Below, one piece after another: positions 27,483 to 36,490 of a stretch of DNA of 64,000 nt; position 1 is the stretch's first letter, and each line of letters starts with the position of its first letter. The position numbers and the translations under genes were made by a program. A model generated the notes under the pieces. The model saw only the letters and a list, made by a program, of their open reading frames with translations, ran no database searches and was not told the origin of the DNA. Source of the stretch: Actinomadura sp. J1-007 (GTDB lineage: Bacteria > Actinomycetota > Actinomycetes > Streptosporangiales > Streptosporangiaceae); the NCBI RefSeq assembly GCF_009793335.1, contig NZ_WING01000001.1, positions 4,402,001 through 4,466,000 of the forward strand. The letters are read 5' to 3'.

Positions 27483-28505
27483 GTGAACAAGGAAGCCGTC
27501 CAGCGCCTGCGCGAACCGGCCGCCTGGGTATTGCTCGCCTCTGCGGGACTGCAATTGTTCGCGGGCATCATCGTCCTGTTCGGCGGATCGGGAACGTTCA
27601 AGGGCCGCGCTTATGGCGAGACCACCGGCGGCTTCTTCACCCAGGTCGCCGTCGTCGCGCTGCTCGCGCTGGCCGTCCTGCTCGTGACCTCGGTCGGGAC
27701 CCCGACCCCGCAGGCCCGCACGATCACGATGGGCGCGCTCGGCGTGCTCGCCGGGATCGCGCTGTTCGGCGTGGTCTGCTGGCTGAGCTCGATGCTGATC
27801 GACTCCGAGGTGGCGGGCGCGATCGAGAAGCTGGCCGTCTTCCTTTACGGGGCGGCGAAGCTCGCGGTCGTCGGCGTCGGCGCATGGTTCGCGTTCACCG
27901 TGTTCCAGGGAATGCAGCCGGCCCGTCCGCAGGGCCCCGGCCAGGTTCCGCCGGGATACCCCGACTTCGGCTACCAGCCCGGCCAGCAGGTGCAGCCCGG
28001 CCAGCCCGTTCAGCCGGGGCAGCCCCAGCCGGGCTACGGCCAGCAGCAGTACGGCCAGCAGCCGTACCAGGCGTACCAGCAGCAGCCCTATCAGCAGGGC
28101 GCCGAGGGCCAGCAGGCCGCCCAGCCGGGCTACGAGCAGCAGGCCCAGCAGCCGTACGGCCAGCAGCCGCAGCCCGGCTACGGGCAGCAGCAGTACGGCC
28201 AGCCCCAGGAGTACGGGCAGCAGGCGCAGCAGCCGGGCCAGCCCGCCCAGCAGCACCAGGACTACCAGCAGGCCCAGCAGCAGTACGGGCAGCAGCCCCA
28301 GGGCGGCTACCAGCAGCAACAGCCCGCCCAGGAAGAGGAGATGGGCGAGTGGACGCGCGCGTACGGCGGCAGCGGCAGCGGTGAGACCGGCGCGCAGCAG
28401 CAGGGCGGCCAGCCGGGCCAGCAGCAGGGCCAGCAGCCGGGAGAACACGGTCAGGACGAGGGTGGCGACTGGTACCGCGACAACCGTCCGCCGCCTCCGC
28501 AGTGA
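27483..28505 (+). CDS. Four-helix membrane protein with Q/P/G/Y-rich repeat tail
   Basis: 340 residues. The N-terminal third has about four membrane helices (PAAWVLLASAGLQLFAGIIV, VAVVALLALAVLLVTSV, GALGVLAGIALFGVVCWL, LAVVGVGAWFAFTVF). The remaining 190 residues are a disordered tail of PYGQQ/PGYGQQQYGQ-type repeats with an acidic end. Start: GTG 27483, with GGAG 8 nt upstream. I do not recognise a catalytic domain. Such tails are common on actinomycete membrane proteins and may mediate clustering. Divergent from fbiA. Confidence 0.8.
   Translation: MNKEAVQRLREPAAWVLLASAGLQLFAGIIVLFGGSGTFKGRAYGETTGGFFTQVAVVALLALAVLLVTSVGTPTPQARTITMGALGVLAGIALFGVVCWLSSMLIDSEVAGAIEKLAVFLYGAAKLAVVGVGAWFAFTVFQGMQPARPQGPGQVPPGYPDFGYQPGQQVQPGQPVQPGQPQPGYGQQQYGQQPYQAYQQQPYQQGAEGQQAAQPGYEQQAQQPYGQQPQPGYGQQQYGQPQEYGQQAQQPGQPAQQHQDYQQAQQQYGQQPQGGYQQQQPAQEEEMGEWTRAYGGSGSGETGAQQQGGQPGQQQGQQPGEHGQDEGGDWYRDNRPPPPQ
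27955..28335 (+). repeat. Degenerate repeats encoding Q/P/G/Y-rich tail
   Basis: Repeated CAGCAG/TACGGCCAGCAG-type units encode PYGQQ and PGYGQQQ motifs within the membrane protein at 27483. The units are imperfect, so this is low-complexity coding sequence rather than a clean satellite. Confidence 0.6.
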
Positions 28506-28596
28506 TGCGCTGATACCGAAAAGGTGATCTCCGGCCCAAAGCCGATCGAGCCGATCGCCTTATAACCCCGTATGTCCCCCTGGAAACTCGTTCCGC

Positions 28597-28626
28597 TTGA
28601 CGGGGCGGGCGCTACACGCGTGTAAT
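28597..28626 (+). promoter_or_regulatory. Candidate whiB promoter with overlapping palindrome
   Basis: A TTGACG hexamer (28597-28602) and TGTAAT (28621-28626) are separated by 18 bp, a good housekeeping-sigma promoter. The perfect 12-bp palindrome TACACGCGTGTA (28613-28624) overlaps the -10, a position suited to a repressor. Predicted start of transcription is near 28633, about 80 nt before the whiB GTG. Confidence 0.55.
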
Positions 28627-28711
28627 TTCGTGGGTGTAGTTCTATGCCTTCTCGGGGATGGAGCTGAGGGAAGGCAATGACCAGGGGGCTCCACGGGCTA
28701 GGAGGTGCGCT

Positions 28712-28975
28712 GTGAGCGAGGTAGTGATCCCGCTGGCGCACGGCACAGACGGTGAAGAGTTGGGCTGGCAGGAGCGCGCGCTCTGCGCGCAGACGGACCC
28801 GGAGGCGTTTTTTCCGGAGAAGGGCGGCTCCACTCGCGAGGCCAAGAAGGTGTGCCGGGCATGCGAGGTACGGACGGAGTGCTTGGAGTACGCGCTGCAA
28901 CACGATGAGCGGTTCGGCATTTGGGGGGGACTGTCGGAACGGGAGCGCCGGAAGCTGAAGCGCCAAGCCGTTTGA
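28712..28975 (+). CDS. whiB: WhiB family iron-sulfur transcriptional regulator (WhiB/WhiB2 type)
   Basis: An 87-residue Wbl protein. The four cluster-binding cysteines are in ALCAQTDPEAFFP, KVCRACEVRTEC; then the G[VI]WGG turn (RFGIWGGLSERERRKLKR) and basic tail. The segment LGWQERALCAQTDPEAFFPEK is almost diagnostic of Streptomyces WhiB / mycobacterial WhiB2 (WhmD), needed for sporulation septation or cell division, where it acts with WhiA. Start: GTG 28712, with a strong AGGAGG 6 nt upstream; an ATG at 28658 is not needed. It has its own promoter and a hairpin after it. Confidence 0.95.
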   Translation: MSEVVIPLAHGTDGEELGWQERALCAQTDPEAFFPEKGGSTREAKKVCRACEVRTECLEYALQHDERFGIWGGLSERERRKLKRQAV

Positions 28976-29014
28976 GCGGGGCGCCGCGGACCGTCCGCTA
29001 GGGCCCGTCCGCCA

Positions 29015-29030
29015 GGCCCCTCCGGGGGCC
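29015..29030 (+). terminator. Hairpin downstream of whiB
   Basis: GGCCCC-TCCG-GGGGCC forms a 6-bp GC stem with a tetraloop 40 nt after the whiB stop. A second small dyad GCGGAC-C-GTCCGC is at 28986-28998. No T-tract follows. Confidence 0.4.
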
Positions 29031-29160
29031 GTGCCACGGTCGTCCGCCCGATCCAGGGGGATCCCGGACGGGCCGTGGCGCCCGCGCGTACAGTTGTCAG
29101 CCGTGTCGGCCCCCGGGCCGGCACGGCTGCTGATTGTCGTCCCAGGGACCGAGCGGACTC

Positions 29161-32100
29161 TTGTCGCCCACTCTCGATCGCCACGTCGTCACGGCGGTCC
29201 TCGTCGCCCACGACGGCGCGCGCTGGCTGCCCGAGACGCTGAAGGCGCTGCTCACGCAGGCGCGCCCGGCGCAGCGCCTCGTCACGGTCGACAACGGGAG
29301 CCGCGACCGCGGCCCCGCCGTCCTCGCCGAGGTCGTGGGGGAGGGCAACGTCCTCACGCTGCCCCGCACCACCGGCTACGGCGAGGCCGTCGCCGAGGCG
29401 CTGCGGCACGCGGCGGCGGAGACCCCCGTCCCCGACGACGATCCGGGACGTCCCCGCACCGAGTGGGTGTGGCTGCTGCACGACGACTCCGCGCCCGCGC
29501 ACGGCGCGCTCGCGGCGCTGCTGCGGGTCGCCGACTCCGACCCCGGCATCGGCGTCCTCGGCGCGAAGGCCCGCGACTGGGACGACCGGCGGGTGCTGCG
29601 CGAGCTCGGCGTCGCGATCGACGCGGCCGGGCGCCGCCACACCGGCCTGGACCGGCACGAGTTCGACCAGGGCCAGCACGACGGCGTCCGCGACGTCCTC
29701 GCGGTCGGCAGCGCCGGGATGCTCGTGCGCCGCGACGTGTGGGACCGGCTCGGCGGCTTCGACGTCGAGTACGGCCTGTTCCGCGACGACCTCGACTTCT
29801 GCTGGCGCGCGCACGCCGCCGGGCACCGCGTCGTCGCCGTCGGCGACGCGGTCGTGCACCACGCCGAGGCGGCCCGGCGCGGGCTGCGCGAGGTCGGCAT
29901 GTCCGCCGAGCGCCCGCGCCGCCGCGACCGCCGCAACGCCCTGCGCGCCCTGCTGGCCAACGTCCCGTTCCCCGTGATGCTGCGCGCGCTCGTCCGCAAC
30001 GTGTGGGTGACGCTGGTCCGGTCGCTGTACCTGCTGCTGGTCAAGCAGCCGGGCGCGGCGCGCGACGAGCTGGGCGCGCTCGGCGACGTGCTGCGCGACC
30101 CGGCACGGCTGCGCCGCGACCGCGCGGCGCGGGCCGACGGACGCAGGCGCGTCTACCGCAGCGTCCGCCGCCACATGCCCCGCTGGGTGGCGCTGCGCCG
30201 CGCGGTGGAGTCGGTGTCGGAGTACCTCGCCGCGCACGAGCGGGACCGTTCGGCGAACGCCGAGGACGAGCCGCCGCCGGACGAGCCCGGCCCGTTCCGC
30301 CGGCTGCTCGCCCGTCCCGGCGTTCTGCTCGTCCTCGCGCTGGTCGCCGTCGCGCTCGCCGCCGAACGGTCGCTGGTCACCGCGGGCGGCCTGCTCGGCG
30401 GCGGCGCGCTCGTCCCGGCGTGGGGCGGCGCGAGCGACCTGTGGGCGCAGTACCTGTCGGGCTGGCATCCGTCCGGGCTCGGCGGCGACGCGGGCAGCCC
30501 GCCGTACGTCGGCGTGCTCGCGCTCCTGTCGACCCTCGCGTTCGGCAAGCCGTGGCTGGTCGTGTCGGTCCTGCTGCTCGGCAGCGTCCCGCTCGCGGGA
30601 CTCACCGCCTACCGCGCGTCCCGCGTCCTGGTCGTGGACCCGCCCCGTACGGGACGCCGCGCGCGGGCGAGCGGGCGCCGCATCCCGGTCTCGGTCGTAC
30701 GGGCGTGGTTCGCGGCCTCCTACGCGCTGCTGCCCGCCGCCACCGGCGCCATCGCGGGCGGACGGCTCGGGACCGCCGTCGTGCTCGTCCTGCTGCCGCT
30801 CATCGCCGTCCAGGCCGCCCGGATGTACGGGCTGCCGCGCACCCCCGGCGCCCCCGTGCCCCGCAAGCGGGCGGCGCGCGCGGCGTGGGCCGTCGCGCTG
30901 CTGCTGACGGTCGCGATGGCGTTCGTTCCGCTGACCTGGCCGCTGGCGCTCGTCGCGGGCGTCCTGCCGTGGGTGCTGTTCGACGGGCCGCGCCGCCGGG
31001 GCCGCCGCAAGCTCGCCATCGCGCTCGGGGTGCCGCCGCTGCTCCTGCTGCCGTGGACGGCCGGGCTGCTGCTGCACCCGTCCCGCTTCCTGCTGGAGGC
31101 CGGGCTGCACCGCGCGGCCGAGCCCGCCGCCACCGCCCCCGGCCTGGTGGCGCTCGACCCGGGCGGCCCCGGCACCCCGGCGCGGTGGGCCCTGTACGGG
31201 CTGCTGCTCGCCGGGCTGTGCGCGCTGCCGCTGCGGGGCCGCCGCACGGCCGTGCTGTCCGGCTGGATGCTCGCGATCTTCGGGCTGCTCGTCGCGATCC
31301 TGGCGTCCGCGGCGACCGTCACCAAGGGCTCGGTCGCCGCGCCGGCGTGGCCGGGCGTCGCGCTGCTGTTCGCGGGCGCCGGGGTGCTGCTGGCCGCGAC
31401 CGCCGCCGTCCAGCGCGCCGCCGACGTCCTCGCGGGCACCTACCTGCCGTACAGGGCGGCCGGCGCCGTGATCGTCGCCGCGGCGGTCTCCGCGCCGGTG
31501 CTGGCCGCCGGATGCTGGATCGTGAACGGGGCGGGCGGCCCGCTCGGGCGCGTCGATCCCGACGCCGTCCCGTCGTTCGTCCACGCGCCCGGGGGCCGCG
31601 CACGCTCGTCCTGCGGCACGGGCCCGGCGGGCGCGTCTCGTACAGCGTGCTGCGCGGCCTGCCGCCGAGCCTCGGCGAGGCCGAGACGCCCGCGGGCGGC
31701 GAGGGGCGGCGGCGCATGGACGGCCTGGTCGCCGGGCTCGCCGGGGGCCGCGCCGAGAACGACGGCCCCGCGCTGACCCGGATGGGCGTCCAGTACGTCC
31801 TGGTCCCGCGCCCGTCCGGCGATCCGCTGGCCGCCGTGCTCGACGCCGCGCCCGAGCTGACCCGCCTCAGCCGCACCCCGTCGTTCGGCGTGTGGCAGCT
31901 CCAGGCGCCGTCCGGGCGGCTCCTGCTGCTGGACGGCGCGAACGCCACGCCGCTGCCCGCCGGGCGGATCGGCGCCCGCGTCAGCATCCCGCCGGGCGCC
32001 GGGCCCCGCACGCTGCTGCTCGCCGAGCCCGCCGACGGCGGCTGGCGCGCGGCGCTGGACGGCTCCGACGTCAAGGCCCGCACGGTCGACGGCTGGGCGC

Positions 32101-32456
32101 AGGGCTACGTGATCCCGGCGAAGGGCGGCCGGTTCGAGCTGACCCGGAGCATGCGGACGCGGCACGGCTGGCTGATCGTCCAGGGCATCGCGGTCGTGCT
32201 CGTCGCCGTACTGGCCCTGCCGGGCTCGGCGCGGTTCGAGGGCGCCGGGCCCGCGGTCTCGCGGCGTGGCCGCCGGGCCCGCGGCGCCGCGAACGCCCTC
32301 CGGCGGCGTCCCCGCGTCCGCCACGAGCCGCCCGAAGGCGACGGGCGCGCCGCCGGGCCCGAGCGCGCCGCCGGGCCCGACGACCCGTTCCCGGCGGCCG
32401 CGACGCCCGGCGAGGGCGGCGGGGACGTGCCGGTGCCGTCTGAGGAGCGTTCCTGA
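29161..32456 (+). CDS. Giant GT2 glycosyltransferase-membrane fusion protein (apparent frameshift at 31591)
   Basis: About 1098 residues. A GT2 domain (residues 1-300: TAVLVAHDGARWLPETL, TVDNGSRDRG, WLLHDDSAPAHG, FRDDLDFCWRAHAAG) is followed by about 10-12 membrane helices, an extracytoplasmic C-terminal beta-rich domain, a final helix (GWLIVQGIAVVLVAVLALPG) and a charged tail. Start: TTG 29161 (MSPTLDRHVVTA); TTG 29134 is the alternative. The frame breaks at the five-G run 31591-31595. One more G gives HAPGGPRTLVLRHG and reaches the stop at 32456. It is next to DUF5719, a pairing I associate with actinomycetes generally. Substrate unknown. Confidence 0.85.
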
Positions 32457-32458
32457 CC

Positions 32459-33902
32459 ATGGACAAGGTCTTGCGGCTGTTCGGGCTGCGCTACGCGTCG
32501 GCGGCGCTCGTCCTGGTGGCGCTGGCGGCGCTGTACGGGGCGGCGTCCCTGTCGCGTCCCGGCGACCGCGCCGGAGCCGCCGCCGAGGGCGTACGGGCGC
32601 CGGTGCGGTCCGCGCTGTCGGTCTGCCCGGGACACGAGGACGGACGGCTCAGCGTCCAGTCCTCGCCCATCAGGGACGCCCGCGAGAAGGGCGGCCGGGC
32701 CGACGTGACCCCGGTCGGCGGCGCGTCCCCGGTCGGGTCGGTGACCGCGCTCGGGCAGGGCTGGTCCGAGGACCGGCCCGCGGCGGACGGCGCGTACGCG
32801 CTGCGGGCGGACGGCGCGTTCGCGGCGGGCCTCGCGGCCGAGCAGACCACCCACCGGCCGACGGGCGGCGACCGGGGCCTCGCCGCGATCCGCTGCTCCG
32901 CGCCGGGAACGGACCTGTGGTTCGTCGGGCCGGGCCCGGTCGCGGCCGAGAACCTCGACCTCTACCTCACCAACGTCGACTCCCAGCCCGCCTCCGTGGA
33001 CGTCACGGCGCTGTCGGGGGAGGGCCCGCTCGACACCCCGGACGGGCGCGGCACCCCCGTCGAGCCGCGCACGACCAAGGTCGTCCACATCGGCGCGTCC
33101 CCCGAGGGGCTCGGCGACATCGTGAAGACCGCGCGGGACCTGGCGCTGCGCGTGCACACGACCAGCGGTCGCGTCGCCGCCTCGCTGCGCGTACGGACGG
33201 GCGAGAAGAAGGGATCGACTGGGTACCGGTGTCGCCCGTGCCCGCGACCTCGCTGGTCGTCCCTGGGGTGCCGGGCGGGTCGGGACCGCGGCGGCTGATG
33301 GTCGGCGTGCCCGGCCAGGACGACGCGCGCGTCCGGGTGCGGGTGGTCACGCCGAGCGGGTCGTTCGCCCCGCACGGGCAGGACGTGCTGGACGCCCCCG
33401 CCGGGACGGTCTCCACGATCGACCTGGAGAGCGCCCTGGCGGGCAAGTCGGCCGCCGTGCGGCTGACGTCGGACCGGCCGGTCGTCGCGGGCTTCGCGGC
33501 GGAACGGGGCGCCGACGTGGCCTACGGGACGGCGACCGCGCCGCTCGGGGAGGCCGTCCTCGCCGACGACCGGTTCGACCCGTGGATCTCGCTGACCGCG
33601 CCCGCCGGGGCCGCCGACGTCGCCGTCACCGCGATCGGCGGGCAGGGGCCGGGCACGCCGCAGCGGATCAGGGTGCCCGCCGGACGGACCGTGGAGACCC
33701 GCGTGCTCGCCCCGCGCGACGGGGAGAAGGGCTTCGGCGCCGTCGTCCGCACCGCTCCCGGGTCGGGCCCGGTGTACGGCGCGCGGACGCTCACCAAGGG
33801 CAAGGGCGACGAGCTGCTGATCACCGTGCTGCCGCTCGTCCCGGCGGAGTCGACCGCCTGGCTCCCCCGGCTGCCGACTCCCAGGGCGTCCTGGTCCCCT
33901 GA
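32459..33902 (+). CDS. DUF5719 family secreted protein (two apparent frameshifts)
   Basis: About 481 residues with an N-terminal membrane helix (YASAALVLVALAALYGAASL) and a large extracytoplasmic beta-rich domain (DLYLTNVDSQPASVDVTAL, GLGDIVKTARDLALRV). Two +1 corrections rebuild it. GGG at 33211-33213 to GGGG gives RTGEKKGIDWVPVSP. Five C at 33864-33868 to six gives WLPPAADSQGVLVP and stop at 33902. Read uncorrected, the second frame instead ends at 33915. It begins 2 nt after the stop of the GT2 fusion gene, so the pair is an operon and probably works together at the membrane. Function unknown. Confidence 0.78.
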
Positions 33903-33912
33903 CCACGTCCCC

Positions 33913-33948
33913 TGACCACGCGGCCCCTTCTGACCACGCGGCCCCTTC
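33913..33948. repeat. 18-bp direct repeat in the 33.9-kb convergent intergenic region
   Basis: Two near-perfect copies of CTGACCACGCGGCCCCTT lie back to back (33913-33930 and 33931-33948), preceded by a partial copy (CTGACCACG, 33899-33907). They separate the convergent DUF5719 and zincin-like genes. Confidence 0.45.
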
Positions 33949-33958
33949 GGGGCGCCGG

Positions 33959-34387
33959 TCAGTCGTCGGGGGTGTCGTAGCTGGGGTCGACCGACTCGGG
34001 GGACAGGCCCAGCAGGTCGGCGACCTCCTCCACCAGCAGGTCGCGGACCAGGCGGCCCACCTCGCGGTCACCGGTCGCGCGGGCCTCCACGGGCCGCCGG
34101 TAGATCACGATGCGGACGGGCCCGCCGGACTCGCCGGGCAGGGTGAGGCCGAGCGGCACGGGGCCGCCGGTCCAGGGCTCGACGTCGGGAACCTCCTCGA
34201 CCGCGAACTCGACCTGGGCCAGCTCGCGGCCCCAGCGCTGCCCGAGCCGGCGCACCTCGTCGTGGACGAGGTCGTCGAAACGTTCCGCGCGGGTGCGGGA
34301 GACCGGCGCCTGAGGGGGCGTCAGAGGGCCACGGAGGCCGCGACCGTGCCGATCGCGGCGCCGTACGCCTGCCACACGGGATCGCAC
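33959..34387 (-). CDS. Metallopeptidase-family (zincin_1-like) protein with degenerate HExxH
   Basis: Up to 142 residues; the conserved part begins near SRTRAERFDDLVHDEVRRL and ends PESVDPSYDTPDD. The block VIYRRPVEARA...LVRDLLVEEVADLLGL aligns with the zincin_1 (PF06262/DUF1025) region where a zinc HExxH is expected. Here it reads VEEVAD, so the histidines are absent and proteolysis is unlikely. It is placed beside DUF3499 and manB as in other actinobacteria. The start is uncertain: GTG 34387 is the only standard in-frame start, but codon bias before about 34320 is poor. Confidence 0.7.
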   Translation of the reverse strand: MRSRVAGVRRRDRHGRGLRGPLTPPQAPVSRTRAERFDDLVHDEVRRLGQRWGRELAQVEFAVEEVPDVEPWTGGPVPLGLTLPGESGGPVRIVIYRRPVEARATGDREVGRLVRDLLVEEVADLLGLSPESVDPSYDTPDD

Positions 34388-34500
34388 GTCTCCCAGACTA
34401 CCCCGCCCGCCGCGCCCGCCCGCTCCGGCCGCCGACTCCGGTTCTCCGCGCGCCGCTCCGGCGGGTGCCCAACGCGCCCGACGAGGTACGGAATGTAGTT

Positions 34501-34525
34501 GTTACCCCGGAAAAGCACCGGTAAC
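34501..34525. promoter_or_regulatory. GTTACC / GGTAAC inverted repeat upstream of DUF3499
   Basis: GTTACC (34501-34506) and GGTAAC (34520-34525) form a dyad with inner CCGG/CCGG pairing around AAAAGCA. It lies 60 nt before the DUF3499 start in the 197-nt gap between divergent genes. It could be an operator or an RNA hairpin. Its GTAAC half-sites also occur upstream of mtrA (58812). Confidence 0.4.
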
Positions 34526-34584
34526 GGCGACACGTGCACGCGGGTGGTGGCGGAGGCGGCGGGAGCGGGGTACGGTCGGCCATC

Positions 34585-34965
34585 GTGAGCCCCGTCCGCA
34601 TCTGCTCCCGCACCGCCTGCAAGGCGCCCGCAGTCTTCACGCTCACGTACGTCTACCGCGACTCGACCGCGGTGTTGGGGCCCCTCGCCACGTACGCCGA
34701 GCCGCACTGCTACGACCTGTGCGCGGAGCACTCCGAGCGGCTCACCGCCCCCATGGGATGGGAACTGGTCCGCCTCCCCGTCGAGGAGGAGACCGAGCCG
34801 AGCGCCGACGACCTGGAGGCCCTCGCCGACGCCGTCCGCGAGGCCGCCAAGCCGGCGCCGGGCGGGGCGACCGAGCCGGTCGGGCAGGGCACCGAGGTCG
34901 GCCGCCGCGGGCACCTGCGGGTGCTCAGGTCCGAGCCCGCGGGAACGCAGCCGGGCCAGGAGTGA
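34585..34965 (+). CDS. DUF3499 family protein
   Basis: A 126-residue actinobacterial protein with four conserved cysteines and a histidine in two pairs: RICSRTAC near the N-terminus and HCYDLCAEHSERL about 35 residues later, an arrangement suited to a zinc ribbon. The C-terminal half is an acidic, Ala/Gly-rich tail. Start: GTG 34585 (MSPVRICSRTAC). In Actinobacteria it is consistently beside the phosphomannomutase gene. No function is established. Confidence 0.85.
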   Translation: MSPVRICSRTACKAPAVFTLTYVYRDSTAVLGPLATYAEPHCYDLCAEHSERLTAPMGWELVRLPVEEETEPSADDLEALADAVREAAKPAPGGATEPVGQGTEVGRRGHLRVLRSEPAGTQPGQE

Positions 34966-35006
34966 CCCCGGGCAGGGGTTGCCGGCGGGGCCCGCTCCTG
35001 CCGGTA

Positions 35007-35055
35007 GGCTCAGTGGCTCGTATCCAACAGCGGCTCACATCGAACAGTGGCTCAC
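35007..35055. repeat. 17-bp direct repeats (GGCTC...AACAG) upstream of manB
   Basis: Two 17-bp units, 35015-35031 and 35032-35048, share GGCTC-n2-ATC-n-AACAG; flanking partial copies begin GGCTCA at 35007 and 35049. They lie 85-125 nt before the manB GTG. A small hairpin GGGGC-GTAA-GCCCC follows at 35073-35086. They may be activator sites or part of the DUF3499 terminator region. Confidence 0.45.
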
Positions 35056-35135
35056 GGCCGAGTGACGCCCTTGGGGCGTAAGCCCCGGCAGGCCGGGGCG
35101 CCACCCCCGGAAGCGACGACGTAGAGGGAGCGGGA

Positions 35136-36488
35136 GTGGGCGACCTCGCCAGGATCTTCAAGGCGTACGACATACGCGGCGTGGTGCCGGCGGAGCTGGA
35201 CGCCGAGACCGCCGAGGCGGTCGGTGCGGCCTTCGTGCGGGTGACCGGGGCCGGCCAGGTGGTCACCGCCCACGACATGCGGCCCTCGTCGGTCCCGCTC
35301 GCCGAGGCGTTCGCCCGCGGCGCGACCGCGCAGGGCGCCGACGTGGTCGAGGCGGGGCTCGGCTCCACCGACCTGCTCTACTACGCCAGCGGGAGCCTCG
35401 GGCTGCCGGGCGTGATGTTCACCGCGAGCCACAACCCCGCCAGGTACAACGGGATGAAGCTCTGCCGCGCCGGCGCGCGGCCGATCGGCCGCGACACCGG
35501 CCTCACCGAGATCCGCGACCTGGTCGAGAAGGGCGTGCCCGCGTACGGCGGGACGCCCGGCACGGTCTCCCAGCGCGACCTGCTCAAGGGCTACGCCGAG
35601 CACCTCAAGGGCCTGGTCGACCTGTCCGGCATCCGCTCCCTCAAGGTCGTCGTGGACGCGGGCAACGGCATGGCCGGGCACACCGTCCCGCCGGTCTTCG
35701 GCGGCCTGCCGGTCGATCTCGTCCCGCTCTACTTCGAGCTGGACGGCACGTTCCCCAACCACGAGGCCAACCCGATCGAGCCCGCCAACCTGCGCGACCT
35801 CCAGGCGAGGGTGCGGGAGACGGGCGCCGACATCGGGCTGGCGTTCGACGGCGACGCCGACCGCTGCTTCGTCGTGGACGAGCGGGGCGAGATCGTCTCC
35901 CCGTCCACGATCACCGCGCTGGTCGCGGCGCGGGAGCTGGCCAAGCACCCGGGCGCGCCGATCGTGCACAACCTGATCACGTCCGCGGCCGTGCCGGAGA
36001 TCATCGCCGAGCACGGCGGTGAGCCGGTCCGCACGCGGGTCGGGCACTCGTTCATCAAGCAGACGATGGCCGAGACGGGCGCGGTGTTCGGCGGCGAGCA
36101 CTCGGCCCACTTCTACTTCCGCGACTTCTGGTTCGCCGACTCGGGGATGCTGGCGGCGCTGCACGTGCTGGCCGCGCTCGGCGAGCAGGACGCGCCGCTG
36201 TCGCGGGTGCTCGCCGCCTACAGCCGGTACGCGGCGTCCGGCGAGATCAACAGCGAGGTCGCCGACCAGGCCGCCGCGACCGCCGCGGTGCGCGCCGCGT
36301 TCGCGGGACGGCCGGGCGTGGCGTTCGACGAGCTCGACGGGCTGACCGTGACCGGCGGCGACGGCTGGTGGTTCAACCTGCGGCCGTCCAACACCGAGCC
36401 GCTGCTGCGGCTGAACGCCGAGGCCGCCGACGAGACCACCATGGGGGCCCTGCGCGACGAGGTCCTCGCGATCGTGAGGGAGAAGTGA
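35136..36488 (+). CDS. manB: Phosphomannomutase/phosphoglucomutase
   Basis: A 450-residue alpha-D-phosphohexomutase: IFKAYDIRGV at the N-terminus, the phosphoserine loop TASHNPARYNGMK, the magnesium loop FDGDADRCF, the sugar-binding GGEHSAHFYFRDF and the phosphate-binding RPSNTEPLLRLN. It converts mannose-6-P to mannose-1-P (and/or the glucose pair) for GDP-mannose. GTG start 35136, after GGGAGCGGGA. It is the first gene of a tight operon: the trm112-like gene begins at its stop, then the SIS isomerase, then the CDF transporter. Confidence 0.94.
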   Translation: MGDLARIFKAYDIRGVVPAELDAETAEAVGAAFVRVTGAGQVVTAHDMRPSSVPLAEAFARGATAQGADVVEAGLGSTDLLYYASGSLGLPGVMFTASHNPARYNGMKLCRAGARPIGRDTGLTEIRDLVEKGVPAYGGTPGTVSQRDLLKGYAEHLKGLVDLSGIRSLKVVVDAGNGMAGHTVPPVFGGLPVDLVPLYFELDGTFPNHEANPIEPANLRDLQARVRETGADIGLAFDGDADRCFVVDERGEIVSPSTITALVAARELAKHPGAPIVHNLITSAAVPEIIAEHGGEPVRTRVGHSFIKQTMAETGAVFGGEHSAHFYFRDFWFADSGMLAALHVLAALGEQDAPLSRVLAAYSRYAASGEINSEVADQAAATAAVRAAFAGRPGVAFDELDGLTVTGGDGWWFNLRPSNTEPLLRLNAEAADETTMGALRDEVLAIVREK

Positions 36489-36490
36489 CC

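Noticed and set aside
27955..28335. Possible CRISPR-like or intergenic satellite repeats
   Set aside because: The repeats are coding, irregular in length and specify Q/P/G/Y motifs in frame with a membrane domain.
28642..31584. 980-residue minus-strand open frame
   Set aside because: Antisense to the GT2 fusion gene; composition is arginine/glycine-rich with no domain or ribosome site.
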